Assembly (NCBI GenBank): GCA_000328365.1
Contig: KB294550.1
Location: 162,932 to 226,931, forward strand
Direction: 5' to 3'
Length of the DNA: 64,000 nucleotides
Source: Capitella teleta
Taxonomy: Eukaryota; Annelida; Polychaeta; Capitellidae
The first letter of the stretch is position 1; each line of letters opens with the position of its first letter. Shown piece by piece: positions 9,917 through 22,672 of the stretch. Position numbers and translations under genes: made by a program. The notes below the pieces were generated by a model. That model was not told where the DNA came from, did no database searches, and saw only the letters and a list, made by a program, of their open reading frames with translations.

Positions 9917-12900
9917 TCAGAGCCAGCGAATCAATGGAGCAATGATGAGTACTATGATGGTTGAAGAGAGGGTTCCAGTGAGAAATATCCAGAAGAGTAT
10001 TCGGTCAACAATGACTGCAAGCTGCCTCCATTCGTACACGCGATGCTCTTCGTTATCTTCGCGTTCATAGCGGTGAACAATTTTATACAGTGCTCGAAGT
10101 ATGTGTTGCGTGGTGCTGCACGCTGGCTGCTGATCTAATGTCGAGCTGTGGTCGGGAGATGACTCGAATTGAGTTGTGTCAGACTCATATTTATCATTGG
10201 GTGAAGAGTCATGCTCTCGGGCATACTGTGTATCAAGTTCATGTTTCAGCTCCTGTGCTAAGTTCTCAATGGTCAAGTGATTCCTGGAGAATCGGCTCTG
10301 ACTGGTGCCACTAGGGAAGAAGTCGTCATACAGTGAGTTCTGTTTGAAGACAACGTTGTGAGTATCCTTGAGTCGAGAGAGGAAAACTTTGTGTAACCAA
10401 GGTGGCACTGGAGTGTTGTTAGGGCCCCGATGGTGCAGGTTCAGAACAAACACTGTCATGATGACCGACACTGATGTCATTCCCATCACTATGGTGAGGT
10501 AGATGCCTGAAAGAGAAATAGATGGTAAAATAGCATGGGGCTGAGCTCAAGGAGAAAGGGAATAAATTAATCTATGATAACATGGCATGGGACTCAGCTC
10601 ACTGAGAAAGAGAATAAATTAACCTATGATAACATGGCATGGGGCTGAGCTCACTGAGAAAGGGAATAAATTAATCTATGGTAACATAGCATGGAAATGA
10701 GCTCATTGAGAAAGATAATAAATTAATCTATGATAACATGGCATGGGACTGAGCTCACTGAGAAAGAGAATAAATTAACCTATGATAACATGGCATGGGG
10801 CTGAGCTCACTGAGAAAGAGAATAAATTAACCTATGATAACATGGCATGGGACTGAGCTCACTGAGAAAGAGAATAAATTAACCTATGATAACATGACAT
10901 GGGGCTGAGCTCACTGAGAAAGGGAATAAATTAATCTATGATAACATGACATGGGACTGAGCTCACTGAGAAAGAGAATAAATTAACCTATGATAACATG
11001 GCATGGGGCTGAGCTCACTGAGAAAGAGAATAAATTAACCTATGATAACATAGCATGGAAATGAACTCACTTAGAAGGAAATTAAATTAACCTATGGTAA
11101 CATAGCATAAAATTGAGCTCACTTAGAAGGGGAATGAACTCAGATGTTTCCGGGAGGTCTTCTCCCATTCTCAGCAGAAACACCGAGAAGGCCAGGAGGA
11201 CAGTTATCCCCATGGTGATTTTCTCCCCAGAATCAGGCGGAAGGCAAAACACAAGGACAGTCAGCGTGGACATCATGACGCAGGGGAAGATGACGTTGTA
11301 CAAATAGTACACGGTGCGACGCCGGATGTGTATTGTGAAGGTGACGTCGGGGAAGGGCTCAGCGCAACATGCGTAGTAAACCACGTTGCGTTCGATGACA
11401 ATGCTAATCAGTTCCCATTCACCATTGGCTATGTAGTTGCTGAGGTCAATGTCCACCGTTCTGTTCGTCATGTCAACCTGGAGAAACATACTCATCAGCA
11501 ATACCTGATGATGTCATCGTTGACTTAATGGGAAGTGTACATGGCCGTAAAGTACAATCAAAGAGCCTAATTTGAGTACAGGGAAGCATCGTTTTCTGTT
11601 ACGACTCATGCATTTTTAATAGGTTTTGCGCGTTTGTTGCTTTTAGAGCTCTTGGTATGGGTGATTTGAGGGGCAGCTGCCTCAGGGCAGCCACCCCTGT
11701 CGTTGGGCATTGCATTGTTCTTGATATATGGCTGAATGGAGACACTTTTATGCCGCACTGCTTATAGCCCTGTGGTAACAACGACGGTCATGATCAATCT
11801 CCCTATTCACAATCAGTCCAGATAGCTGATATAGGTGGCTATTGTGTATTGTGTAATGTGAAACTAATTAAAAACCTGAAAGCCATCGTATGTCCATGAC
11901 CCAAATTTGAGCCGGCATTTCTGATCATCAAAGGGAAAGTATGTGACGTCAACTTTGCAGGAGCTGAGTAGCTTGGTTGGCACCGGCCAAAAGACCCCGC
12001 CTTCGTGGGTGATCATGGCGTTGGCTGGAAACATGCCATCGGTGTACTCAGCCGCACTAGGGTTACGTAATGATTATAATTGATGGAATTACAGCTATTG
12101 TACCCACTTATTGTACAGGACGATATCAGGCAGCCATAATTTGTGGCAAGGGAGTCGGAGGACCTCCAGACCTCCAAAATCCTCCGGATTCCAGCTGAGG
12201 AACATGTCATCCCACTCCTGGTCCAACCACACATTCGTCACCAACACCTCATTCTTCTCATCCTGTTGAAATAATTAATTTATTCGTCATAATTGAGAAT
12301 AATCTATATCATGGACCTAACACTGACCTGCAATACAACTTAATCATATAATCCGCGTGGTCATTACCGAGGACAGTAAAACTGATTCATTAGCAATAAT
12401 GTGTTGACCTCAAAGGGCGCTGCATTTGATCATTACTCAAATTCTCTTCTAATAGGTAAAATGAGAACGGAAGTATGGCGCCCTCGAGGGTTACACCCTG
12501 CATCATTAACGGGCAAAATATTGATTAAAATACATAATATCCATCGAGTAAGTAAGTTATCTAACTCACCAGATCAAATATCTGTGTCAAGGTCATTCCC
12601 ATTTTGACCACAACCGTGTCGGAGGCATTCTTGACCGGTCGAACCGCCCTTTCGTACCTCCGCAAGAGCTTATTCATCAACCGTTGTTCGATCGGAAGAG
12701 CAGCCTCCGATATTCCCTCCTCTTCCTCCTCCTCTTCCTCCTCCTCAACCACCTCCTCCGCATCATTTGCATCGTCATCATCTTCATCAAAACAGATGCA
12801 CCGTTCATTTACGGATTTTGCTTCTGTGTACTCGTCATCAATATCTGAGTACGCGTCATCATCGCCTGTGTACTCTTTGGTTGCGTGATAAGGCGGGTAG

Positions 12901-15900
12901 ATGAATGGGATTTGTGAGTTTGTGAACGTCGTATAAGGCAAAGGCAGCCATTCCTTTCCCGACTTCTTCTCGCTCGTTCCCTTTCCTGGAAAACCAACAC
13001 CACATAAGAAATCATTACGAGGCACAGGCAATGCATCGGATAGCTAATAATCAATCAGATTAAACCACGATTTCCATGTAATAAACAGCATCATGATTGT
13101 TCTTATTTCTCTATCGCAGCATCACAATCCAATCACCAAATGGTGCTACTACTCGCCTGTCTATCTATCACATGGAGTCTACTGCACCCCAGTCGGGGCT
13201 AATGGATTGAGGCCTCTTCCTAACACTGCTTCCAAATGCCAGAGACAAACTCCATTGTTTACTGAACCCTAAAAAGGGCACACTCTTCTTGTTTCTTCGG
13301 AAAATCCACGGTTTCCACGGAAATGCTACGACCGTCTAAGATTAAGTAATATCAATATCTGAAGTCTAAGCTGTGAATCGTTCACGTATTTATGTTCAGT
13401 AAGTGATCTAAGTGCGTAGTATTGTATTATATGCATTGGAATCAATACTGACCAATGTTGGTTCAGTATAATTTGTGCCAGGAGGTTTTCAATTTGGGAT
13501 TTATATCCGATCATTCATCACAATTATGACTTATTTCCATACAAACTTCACATTATAATCAATGTTTTCGGAGTGCGATATCGGCCCGTGGCAATGAGGA
13601 GGTATAAACAGCGGCATTAGGATGAAACAGAGCGATTATTTTCTTTGGCAAAAGCAATGAGGGGAAGAAAGAATGTTTTATCAAGAAGGCTTTTTTGAAG
13701 GCAATTTTCCCTGTATAATGATATCGCATTCTTGAAGAAGCAATTCTGACGGCGCAGGCAAAACACAGAGTGTGCCTGGTACCATGTTTATAATGCATTG
13801 TATCAATTCACTTTGCCTGCAGCAAATGCTTCAGAAACAACCGATGTGAATGTTCTCTTCCATCTGTGGATCTGTTGCTATAATATCCTTCTATACGCTG
13901 AATCATATTGACATGCCTTCCCTCCCCTTGTCTCCCTTCGCCGTGTCTCTGCAGCCAGCCTCCTCATATCTTCACTCCACCTCCCACCGATGCCTTCCCT
14001 AATGTTCCAATGAGCACCCAATTGGCGTCAAACAGTTCAAACGGGATCTTCTTTTGATGGAGATCTTGGAAGAGGGAAGAAATGCAATTTGGGCGAAGAT
14101 CAAGAATGGGGGATGATGGTTGGCTGGGCGCCGACACAGAGTCCATCGAGGGGAAGATGCAGACCCATTCAAAGTGATATGGTCAAGAACATGGCTTTGC
14201 ATGTGAATGAAGCAACTCTTTGGGTCAGATGAAGCCCAGGGCCTTTTATGGGCTTCTGTTGGCTCGTATTTCATCCACAGAACTACTTAATTGGATGGAT
14301 CGTATTTATACCATTCTGGCTGCCTGACTTCTTACTGTATGCACCTTGGAAGTAAAACTATGAGTCTTCAATATAATGGCAAATATTAAAGTTTATCTAT
14401 CACATTATAAACAAGACTGCTTGCCATGTTGACTTGGGAGCGGATAGGTAATCCTCTTGGTTTAGCATGCACAGCTCATACCCCCACATTCGGTCGTGTT
14501 TCATTGAGCAAGAAGGCTTAGCACTTGAACCTCTCTCTTGTTTCCCGATTCAACAAAAGCTCTCCTGTACTGGGCCAGAAAGGAAACATTGCATTAAATT
14601 ACTGAGACCTGCAATCCACTTTCATCTGAAGGAAATGTCTACGAAGGACGCTGTGATTGAAGTAAAAGAAGCACCAAGCAAATGGATAAATTCTAACTTT
14701 TTTCTCAATTCATAGCATCCTGACTGGCAATAAGAACTGAAAATATTGTTTGCAACGAGGTGTTATGAAAAGAGGCTCAAAGGGGTCGATTTTCACGTCA
14801 TAAATGTGGATTTGGCTACAGGGATATTGTTGGTCGTTTCGGGTTTATTTCAGAGCAATGGTCCTTGACTGTGCCGCTCAACTTGCAGAATGGGTGCCAT
14901 GGAAACATACTGATGCAGTGGGGCGTGCAGCAGGAGCAATCGTGGACGATAGGCTGACAGTTGTGGCTGCTGAGTATGCATCTCCTGGGTGGGTAAATTA
15001 GGGGCACATTGAATTAATAACCCTAGAATGATTGCCCCAGAATTGAACTGATCGTATATTTGTTTGGTCATATCTTGAGACTACAGAGCAAGCGTTGAGC
15101 CATAGGATAGCGTGCGGTACAAACATAAACAAGGAACCTTTGACTGTCATGTGGCAAACTAAACCACAATTCAGAGAGCAGGGTAACGCAGATGTATTGG
15201 AACCCAAACCCCTTTGAAGTGACGGATCAGTTGCAGGATTTAGTTTGTCAATCCGACCTTTCATTCAAGCGACGCTGCAATGCGTTAGGAGATTGCATTA
15301 ATCACTCAGAAAGGGTTTGATCACACCGGGTCTATGTGTTTGTTATCATCCAATTAGAAGTATCGAATTTCGTCGATTTGTATATTTTCGCAGTCGAGCT
15401 CTAAAAGACCGAAGTCAAATAAGGCAGGTGTTCTTTAACTCCTATTAAAAGCCTCTCGCAAATAGTGATATGCCGACCAAATAGTCCAATGTGTATGTAC
15501 AGTTTATATTTCTCATCCGTCACCAAGATTCATGGTGCGATTGTTATGAAATTATCCTATATACATGTATAAATGCATTTTCATACACAGGTCTGGCCGC
15601 ATCGACCCAAACATAGGACCTGCCAATAGTTCGGAACATATTGCTGTTAATCTTAAAACCAACCCTCCGGCAGCTATATACTACAACACTACTGCACACA
15701 AGAGTGATCAAATTAAATGCACAAACAACCAATTTATTCTTAACATAAGCGAATAGCAGGTCAACTAGCAAGAGAAATGAGGAACCAGACGCCCATATCA
15801 GAAAAACAGACCTCCGATATCCGTGCGGGTGAATTGGGTCCGAGGCCTAAACGCAATAATATCGGCCACCGCTGAATGCGCCGGAGAAGAGCAATTCCGA

Positions 15901-17280
15901 GAGCATTGTCCGCGAAAGACCTCATATTGGACAAACGGAGCAGCAGATATGGAGTTTTAACTGACTGTGCAATCGCATTAAACTAGGGAAGGCTTTTAGA
16001 TAATCAATCGTTGATTAGTATCCCCAGGAGAGAGTCATTAAGACCACGGTATCACCTGATGTACCCTAATAGACCACAGTATGACCCAGTTTACCTTAAA
16101 ATACCACGGTGAGACCCGGTGCATTGCAATAGACAAAGGTATTACCCACTTAACCCTGATATAATTATAGGTCATATCTGGCGACCAGGGAATGTTAATC
16201 GCATTGTACAGGCACACAAAATGATGCACCTCGTTATTAACATGCACCACTTGATTGTATGGGGGATAGATCTATATCATTAATCTTGGTTTGGTGGTAT
16301 AATGCAAAGCTAAGCAGCAACGAGATGAGTGCACTTCCTGCGTACTTCATTAGTACCTTGTAGTACTAACATTTATGGCAAACATCTGTTGAATCAGCAA
16401 GGTGCGCGTAGTGTAGGTTATTTGCAGGTAGCATAGTGTTATCACAGATGCACATGGCATGGAAGAGCCGTCTATCTTCACGAAACAGATGGTTCAGTGT
16501 TGACGACCCTAACAGAAATAATGATCTCAAGTTCCAACAAACATTAGGTCAACAATTCCACTCATATCGAGGCCAAGGAACCTATTGCAGTTATATAGTT
16601 TAAAACCGGTTCTTTGAAGCAGGAAAAATAATTCGTGATTTGCCACAGTGGTTTTTGACAAACACAGGAATGTTTACTACGTTTGTGTAATTGTATATAA
16701 GATAAGATAAAATAAGATAAGATAAACATTTAATGCCCGAAGGTACGTGTTTGGCCATAAGAATAAATTGAAATGATTGATGAAGGGATGAAAGTCCTCT
16801 TGAAGCTAGCTGTCCGAATTCTTTGAATCGACAGTCTTCTTCCATATGGTAAAAGACTATTTCGGTTTAGATGAAGATCCACAAATGATGTCACACTCTG
16901 ATCTCTGAGAGCAATCAGTTCTTGCATTGTGTAAGCTTCACTTTCCTTTTTTCACTTCACTTTCTTCCTTCCACATGAGGATATCATTGGTTTGATGCAA
17001 TGTACCATACATGAACATTTGAATGTTCATTCAAAATAAATTCCCCTTGATGAATCAAAAAGGAATTATATGTTATATATAATTGTTCAATGATGTGTCC
17101 ATATCATCTCAGTGTACAGACGAAATCTGCAATAATGACAACGATAACAATACAATTTATCAACCAATACACACCACCTTGCAGTAAATAATGCTGATGA
17201 GCACAGAAGATGTGAACTTTACCTGTGATGCAAACAATCAACATGAAACATAATCCACATCGATACGGTGAAAAAGCCAT
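9917..17280 (-). CDS. Nicotinic acetylcholine receptor alpha-like subunit (Cys-loop channel)
   Basis: Six exons: 17223-17280, 12570-12985, 12108-12262, 11876-12056, 11123-11477 and 9917-10506, total 1755 bp, 584 aa, all phases matching. Order: signal peptide [20 protein letters not shown], an acidic extension of about 100 aa, then the ligand-binding domain with VWLDQEWDD (loop D), [10 protein letters not shown] (loop A), the Cys loop [24 protein letters not shown] (loop B) and [11 protein letters not shown] (loop C). The vicinal CC marks an alpha-type subunit. M1-M3 follow (M2 starts [14 protein letters not shown]), then a cytoplasmic loop with the MA helix and M4 ([20 protein letters not shown]). 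GEK before M2 predicts a cation pore. Oddities: loop C has F where the second aromatic Tyr of YPD is usual, LRLPCHK where a second Pro is usual, and Arg near the outer end of M2. Assignment to the family is firm; the exact subunit class is not. Confidence 0.92.
10507..11122. repeat. 52-bp minisatellite filling a whole receptor intron
   Basis: Eleven full 52-bp units (10537-11108) plus partial units at both ends occupy the intron between the M2 and M3 exons. A unit (plus strand) runs ctgagctcactgagaaagag, then aataaattaacctatgataa, then catggcat. Units alternate in detail (gggact.../ggggct...), giving a weak 104-bp higher-order period. The true donor (CTTCTAA then GTGAGC, minus strand) and the true acceptor (TTTCTCTTTCAG) each lie inside array units. 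Confidence 0.95.
12057..12107 (-). other. 51-bp intron
   Basis: Intron between the loop-A exon and the Cys-loop exon of the receptor; donor GTGGGT, acceptor CCTAG. It joins VLYN to NAAEYTDG in frame. Together with 48 and 56 bp introns in ANKLE1 and VPS13 it shows that this genome splices very short introns. Confidence 0.85.
16041..16165. repeat. Degenerate ~31-bp tandem repeat, four units
   Basis: Units begin agaccacggt, agaccacagt, taccacggtg and agacaaaggt, each running through a -ccc- and a -taccct- or -taaccct-like end. Divergence between units suggests age. Confidence 0.7.
16697..16729. repeat. GATAA-rich simple repeat
   Basis: Runs of ataagataag with one variant unit (aaaataag). It contains several GATA cores but repeat origin is the simplest reading. 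Confidence 0.7.
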
Positions 17281-17639
17281 AAGGGAGCGTATCCTCTTTG
17301 GATAGATGCTCCTCAGCTGAAGCACATCGTGCGAGTGACGCCGTACGCACCGACGTCGCTCGGCTGCTCTGCTTGCACCGCACTAAAAACAGCACTGAGC
17401 ACAGACAGGATCCGCATGTTGTGTCGAATCCACACTCATTAAGCAGAATGTGTTGCAATGTGTATAAGGGTTTAAAACCACCATGAATCAAAATTCACGG
17501 CCATCTTTTAGATGTTGACTCATATCTAGACACGAGTGTCGTTTATTTAAGTAACGTTCCCTAAAGAGTTATGTAATTGTAACATAATCGTCGTAAATGG
17601 TTCACTCATGTAATAGTCATTTTAATTTTCTTTTTCCGG

Positions 17640-18430
17640 TGGTCTGCCTTAGGGCAGGCCCGGCATGCACAGCCATGTGCCATTTGTTTCGGTACATCTC
17701 CTTCGCAGTGTCGTGGTCTCTTTCGCCTTTCACGACATCGTTACTTCGTTAGCATCGCTAACCTATCCCTTCCTCTTTTCCCTCCATAACTGTTCTCGTC
17801 AATCCTTCGGATCTCATGATATGTCCTATCTATCTCGCCGTTCTCGTCCAGATGATGACCTTCAGGCTTCTCTTTTCATCTTTTCATATTCGCTCCTCAA
17901 GCCTTCTTCATTTGTAACGTGTTCTCTCGTGACGTGTTTTTCCTTGCGTCTGTCTTCTGTGAACAATTAGGTATTTGAACTGTTGGACTTGTTCTAACAC
18001 TTGGCCATCGATCTGCAATTGTTCTTGTTCACCTTTCCCAGTCTTCATAACTTTTGTCTTGGTTTTGTTGACCTTCATTCCGTGTCTCTCAACCACTTCA
18101 ATCAGCTTTATCATGATGTTCTGAAGCCATTTGCCGTGTTCGTCGCCATCGTCTGATCGTCTGCAAATCTCACAGCCTTTATCCAGTGCCTTGACGCACT
18201 CCTCCTCAGATGGCACATGGTCCAGTTATTCCTGGACCAATTCCTATTATACATGGGGCCGTCTGCCCCATGTATAGGGATGTGATAAATCTCCGTTCCT
18301 TCCAATCTGCTCCCTGATCTTTCAGGATTTTCATGAGTTTTGTTCAGTCCACACGATCGAATGCTTCTTCATAATCAACGACATAAACATCTTGCTTGTG
18401 TTCTACGTTACGTTCTCACAGCGCCCTCAT
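17640..18430 (-). mobile_element. Decayed LINE reverse-transcriptase fragment
   Basis: On the minus strand, broken frames read HKQDVYVVDYEEAFDRVD (RT motif A region), TKLMKILKDQGADWKERRFI, YMGQTAP, GGVRQG (motif B), AVRFADDQTMATNT (motif C, FADD), VERHGMKVNKTKTKVM and LQIDGQVLEQVQQFKYL. This is the order of a non-LTR retrotransposon RT with its thumb region. There are several stops and frame changes and a loss between motifs B and C, so it is dead. The 3' part down to about 17640 looks like the element's C-terminal region. Clade not assigned. Confidence 0.65.
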
Positions 18431-18448
18431 GCTGGGCGCTGCCTCCCC

Positions 18449-18473
18449 CCCCCCCACCCCCCCCTTGCTTCAG
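18449..18473. repeat. Poly-C tract
   Basis: A run of C interrupted by one A, just 5' (minus sense) of the decayed LINE. Low complexity only. Confidence 0.85.
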
Positions 18474-19391
18474 ATTTTGGACGATTTCTTTGCAGTTGTT
18501 ACCACTCCGCCCAAAGAAACTTATGATGGAACGATACAGGATCGTCTTCATTTTCCACAAAGAAACTGAAAATGATGTGGCTAGGTCTGTTCGAGACACT
18601 CCCAAACCGACAAAAAGAGCTGAATCATTATAAACAATACTCCAGGAAACTTACATTGGTTGCTGGGCAACATGCGCGAAAGCACGTGAGAATCGAATAA
18701 CTTTTTCTCCTCAAGGCTCAATACTTCTGGGCCCTCCCTCGTATGTATACATTGTATTAGTATCCATACCTTGTTTTGCCTGAATTAAACTGCAAGCGAT
18801 ATGTGGTTTGCTTTCATGACAAACATCAGTGACGGTAATGCTATGGAAAAGTGTGGAGCCCAAACGGAAGAGAAACCGATTAACGTGATGCTGAAGTGTA
18901 TGTATGAACTGGGTGATTGATGGTCTCGTTATGGCAGCGGGTGTTTGCGGTCAGCAGTGATCGATCAATGAAGTGTACATTACGTCATCTAAGGGCCGTA
19001 TGCTTCAAAGGAAAAACAATGATACTTTATTTCACGACAACGAAATCGCTCAGAAGGAAAACAATCGACTTCATTGGAGACAATTTGCAATAACTCCTGC
19101 AACTTTTGCAAGCCCACGTCAGTTCTGCGAAAATAATGTGCCACCTACAAATGCCCACTTGCTCAAAAGGAAATTTGATCAGCATGAATCAATAACAAAA
19201 ATTAAACAGAATCAGTATTTTCAAGATCATAGGTAAATTTATTGGGTTATTATTACTATAGTTAGTATTGTTATTATAGTTATTATTGTTATTCCCTTTT
19301 ATCTTTATTGTAATATGTGTATTCTGCAAATGGATCAATTAATTTGTATTGAATATGAGCTTCGGCCATTTTGCCAAAACGTATAAAGTAC
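18474..19391. other. Spacer left of the hAT element, nothing recognised
   Basis: A 87-codon frame at 18973-19236 has no motif I know and no splice support. The flank leads into the 8-bp target duplication at 19392. Confidence 0.4.
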
Positions 19392-19917
19392 CACTAAAGC
19401 AGGGGTCGGCATCTGGAGAAGCAGAAAAGACTGTAGCAGAAAATGCCCTGATCGGTAATGTTATATCACTTACCTTCAACACAAAGCCATTTAATAGCTA
19501 AGGTCACCTTGAAAGCTGCATGTCATACTAATTTAATTACTCTAATACATGTATTAGATAATAATATAATATATAGATATAGATAATACATGTATTAAAA
19601 TGATGTGTGAGTCAATCAAGTGAAGAAGTCGTTGAATTTTTGCTCCGGCTATTTCTTGTGTTTTCATTGGATTAATTGATTATTTCCAAGGAAATTCTTA
19701 TACGAGCAGAATTGGACCACATCACTGATTGCTGTGGAACAAAAATCCGGATTATCAGCAGGATATCGCTCCTGATCTAAATTAGGAAATTATTCTCAGC
19801 TGTTCATTTCATTTAGCCATCGCTCTCACTGCTGTGACCCACTTTCTGCTTAAGGGCTTTCAGTGCACAGGAACGTCACGCTTGGTTACACTACAGTGAC
19901 TTCTGGCTAATGCAAAT

Positions 19918-22165
19918 ATGGCATCAATTCGTGACCTGTTTGCTATGACCAAGGACGATCTTAACAAGGAAACAAAAAATGATATCATTCGCATGGTTTT
20001 GGCTGCAAAGGATGCTCATGTGAAATTGAATGCGAGTGGAAACAATAATGTGCAGACTGCATTGTCGGCCTTGACTGAGTGCACCCAATCTCTACAAAAA
20101 GATATTGGCGAACTTAAAGAAAACGTGGAATCTGTTCATAAAATACTTCCCNNNNNNNNNNNNNNNNNNNNNNNNNNNNNNNNNNNNNNNNNNNNNNNNN
20201 NGAACTGATCGATGTATCGAAGAGAGATTATTATCGCAACCTGATAACCAGCTGCAGTGACCCAAAACAGCTTTTCAGAGTGCTGAATCAGTTGCTGGGC
20301 CGGAAACGTGAGGCACAACCCCCAGAAAAAACTCCTCTCGTGCTGGCTGAAATGTTCAGTCAGTTCTTCATTGAAAAAATATCGGATATTCGTGACTCCA
20401 TTCCGGATGCTAATGATCCAACACCACCGTTCCCCTCTCCTGCATGCTCCTTCACCCAATTTGCGCCTGTGAGTGTTACCGACGTCCTCAAACTCATTGC
20501 TTCATCGCCAACAAAAAGCTGCTCTCTTGATCCCTTACCCACTGAGCTAATTAAGGCCAACAAGAACGAATTGGCACCAGCAATTTGCTCCATCATCAAT
20601 ACATCCTTGTCTAATGGTGTATTCCCTGCAGTGTATAAAAATGCCCTCGTCAGACCACTACTATAAAAGCCAAACCTTGATGCCCAAGAACTATAGGCCC
20701 GTTTCCAATCTCTCGTTCACTTCAAAACTCTTGGTAAAAGTTGTGGCCTCGCAACTGAATGCCTACTTGTCGCAGAATGATCTTCAAGAATCACAACAAT
20801 CAGCGTACCGCTGCGCTCATAACACAGAGACTGCCCTCGTGCATCTTTTTGACGACGTTGTTCGCTCAATTGGCACCCACCAGGCTGTATTGTTTGTGGC
20901 ACTGGACCTGAGTGCAGCCTTCGATACAGTGGACTATGTTTTGTTGGAGGAGGCGCTCACACGACTTGGTGTACAAGGAACTGCTGCTGCCTGGCTCCGA
21001 TCGTATCTTCATGATCGCGAACAGCAGGTAGTCATCAAGGACGCTGCATCGCATCGACAGAAGCTGGATTGTGGTGTACCTCAAGGGTGGGTCCTTGGCC
21101 CGCTGCTGTTCACGCTACATGTATATACAGCATCACTTGGCCGTGTGTTGAGGCATCATGGTGTTCGTTTTCATTTTTATGCCGACGACACCCAGGTGTG
21201 GCTACCCTTTCGTCCTGAAAAAAATGACTGATGCGCTGGCCATCATGCAACAGTGCCTTCTAGATATTCAAAAGTGGATGTCCTGTCATAAACTGAAGAT
21301 GAACTGCAATAAAACAGAATACCTGGTCCTTTCTTCTGGACACGATGCACGAGCATATGACCTGCAGCGCTCAATTGTCATCGGCGGAGAATCCATCTCC
21401 CCATCTCCTACCCCTGTGTGCAACCTCGGCGCGCTTGTGGACTCCACTGTCTCTATGGAAGCTTTTATTACGCATGTGTGCAGAGTGTCTTATTTTTATA
21501 TTCATAACTTGAACAGGATTAAGAAATTTTTAGATTACGGAACACTCGATAAATTAATACACTGTTTTATATCGTCAAAGTTGGACTATTGTAACTCATT
21601 ATTTTTAGGACTGCCTGCCATTTATATCAAACGACTCCAGCGAGTGCAAAATATTGCTGCGAGAATTTTAACAGGCACGCTTCGGCATGAGTCTATTACC
21701 CCGGTTTTATTTCAATTGCATTGGCTGCCAGTTGAGGCCAGAGTGAAATTTAAGATACTTTTATTGATTCACAAATGTTTTTACCAAGTTGGCCCACTTT
21801 ATTTACGTCATTTAATTGTGAAGAAAAGCTCTCAAAGAATTTTACGATCAGTCGATTAAGATCTTTTACATATTCCTTTTACAAATTCTTCACTAATTTA
21901 CGAACGAGCTTTTAGCGTGGCTGGCCCCCGCATGTGAAACTCGCTACCACTCAATCTACGAGCCATTGATAATGCGATTGTTTTTAAAAGACATTTGAAA
22001 ACTCTACTTTTTACGGAATATTATCAGGATTTTTTATAAGTGTTTCACTTTGGTTTTATTAATTTCATTTTTATCCATGCCATTATTGTTTTTTATGTAA
22101 AGAGCGTCTAGAGCATTTTTATGGATTTTACGCTTTATAAAATAAATTTATTATTATTATTATTA
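19918..22165 (+). mobile_element. CR1/L2-like LINE (ORF1 start and RT-bearing ORF2), decayed
   Basis: ORF1 starts at 19918 (MASIRDLFAMTKDDLNKE) and looks coiled-coil before it runs into the N gap. After the gap ORF2 gives LFRVLNQLLGRKREA, KNYRPVSNLSF, LFVALDLSAAFDTVDY (motif A), CGVPQGWVLGPLLF (motif B, W where S is usual), FHFYADDTQVW (motif C), KLDYCNSLFLGLP and LHWLPVEARVKFKILLLIHK. The C-terminal pattern and the short ATT tail (about 22140-22165) fit the CR1/L2 group. A stop and frame change near 20665-20695 and another near 21220 break ORF2; the endonuclease and ORF1 end are missing because of the gap. Confidence 0.85.
20152..20201. other. Assembly gap (50 N)
   Basis: Fifty N inside the LINE. 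ORF1 sequence stops on the left and ORF2 resumes after the endonuclease domain on the right, so the real missing length is likely well over 1 kb and the 50 N is a placeholder. Confidence 0.95.
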
Positions 22166-22502
22166 AATTTAGTATTAGTTTTAGGTTTTCTTGTCCGCTG
22201 GAGTGCGACAAATTTGAGTGGGTCACTGCAGTTATTCATTTGTGGCGTATAGAGACACATTTCCTGAGTCAATGAAGCTTGATCAGAGGTGATCGCACCT
22301 ACATTTACTGTTCGCTCAACTGAATATTGAACGTTTTGATATGTAACGAATTCCACAAGAATGTGACAAGATGTCACCAAGGCTGACCTGCCTGGTTACA
22401 ATGATAATAATGGTTAATTGGCTCCATTGGAGCACCCGCCCCATCGAGAGGGCTCTGACTCTTAAAGACGCAACACTATGTGACTACATATGATTAGTTT
22501 GA

Positions 22503-22672
<170 letters not shown>

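Larger units (their letters stand above)
12986..17222 (-). other. First intron of the receptor gene (4.2 kb)
   Basis: Joins the signal-peptide exon (ending ATCACAG) to the exon starting GAAAGGG; phase 1 on both sides gives ITG then KGTSEKK. It holds the degenerate tandem repeat at 16041 and a short GATAA-rich run at 16697-16729. Frames at 13964-14274 and 14467-14715 have no motif I recognise. Confidence 0.7.

Noticed and set aside
11082-11501. Receptor exon read through to the stop at 11082 without M3
   Set aside because: The last residues come from the repeat array, and a phase-matched GTGAGC donor at 11122 joins M2 cleanly to the M3 exon.
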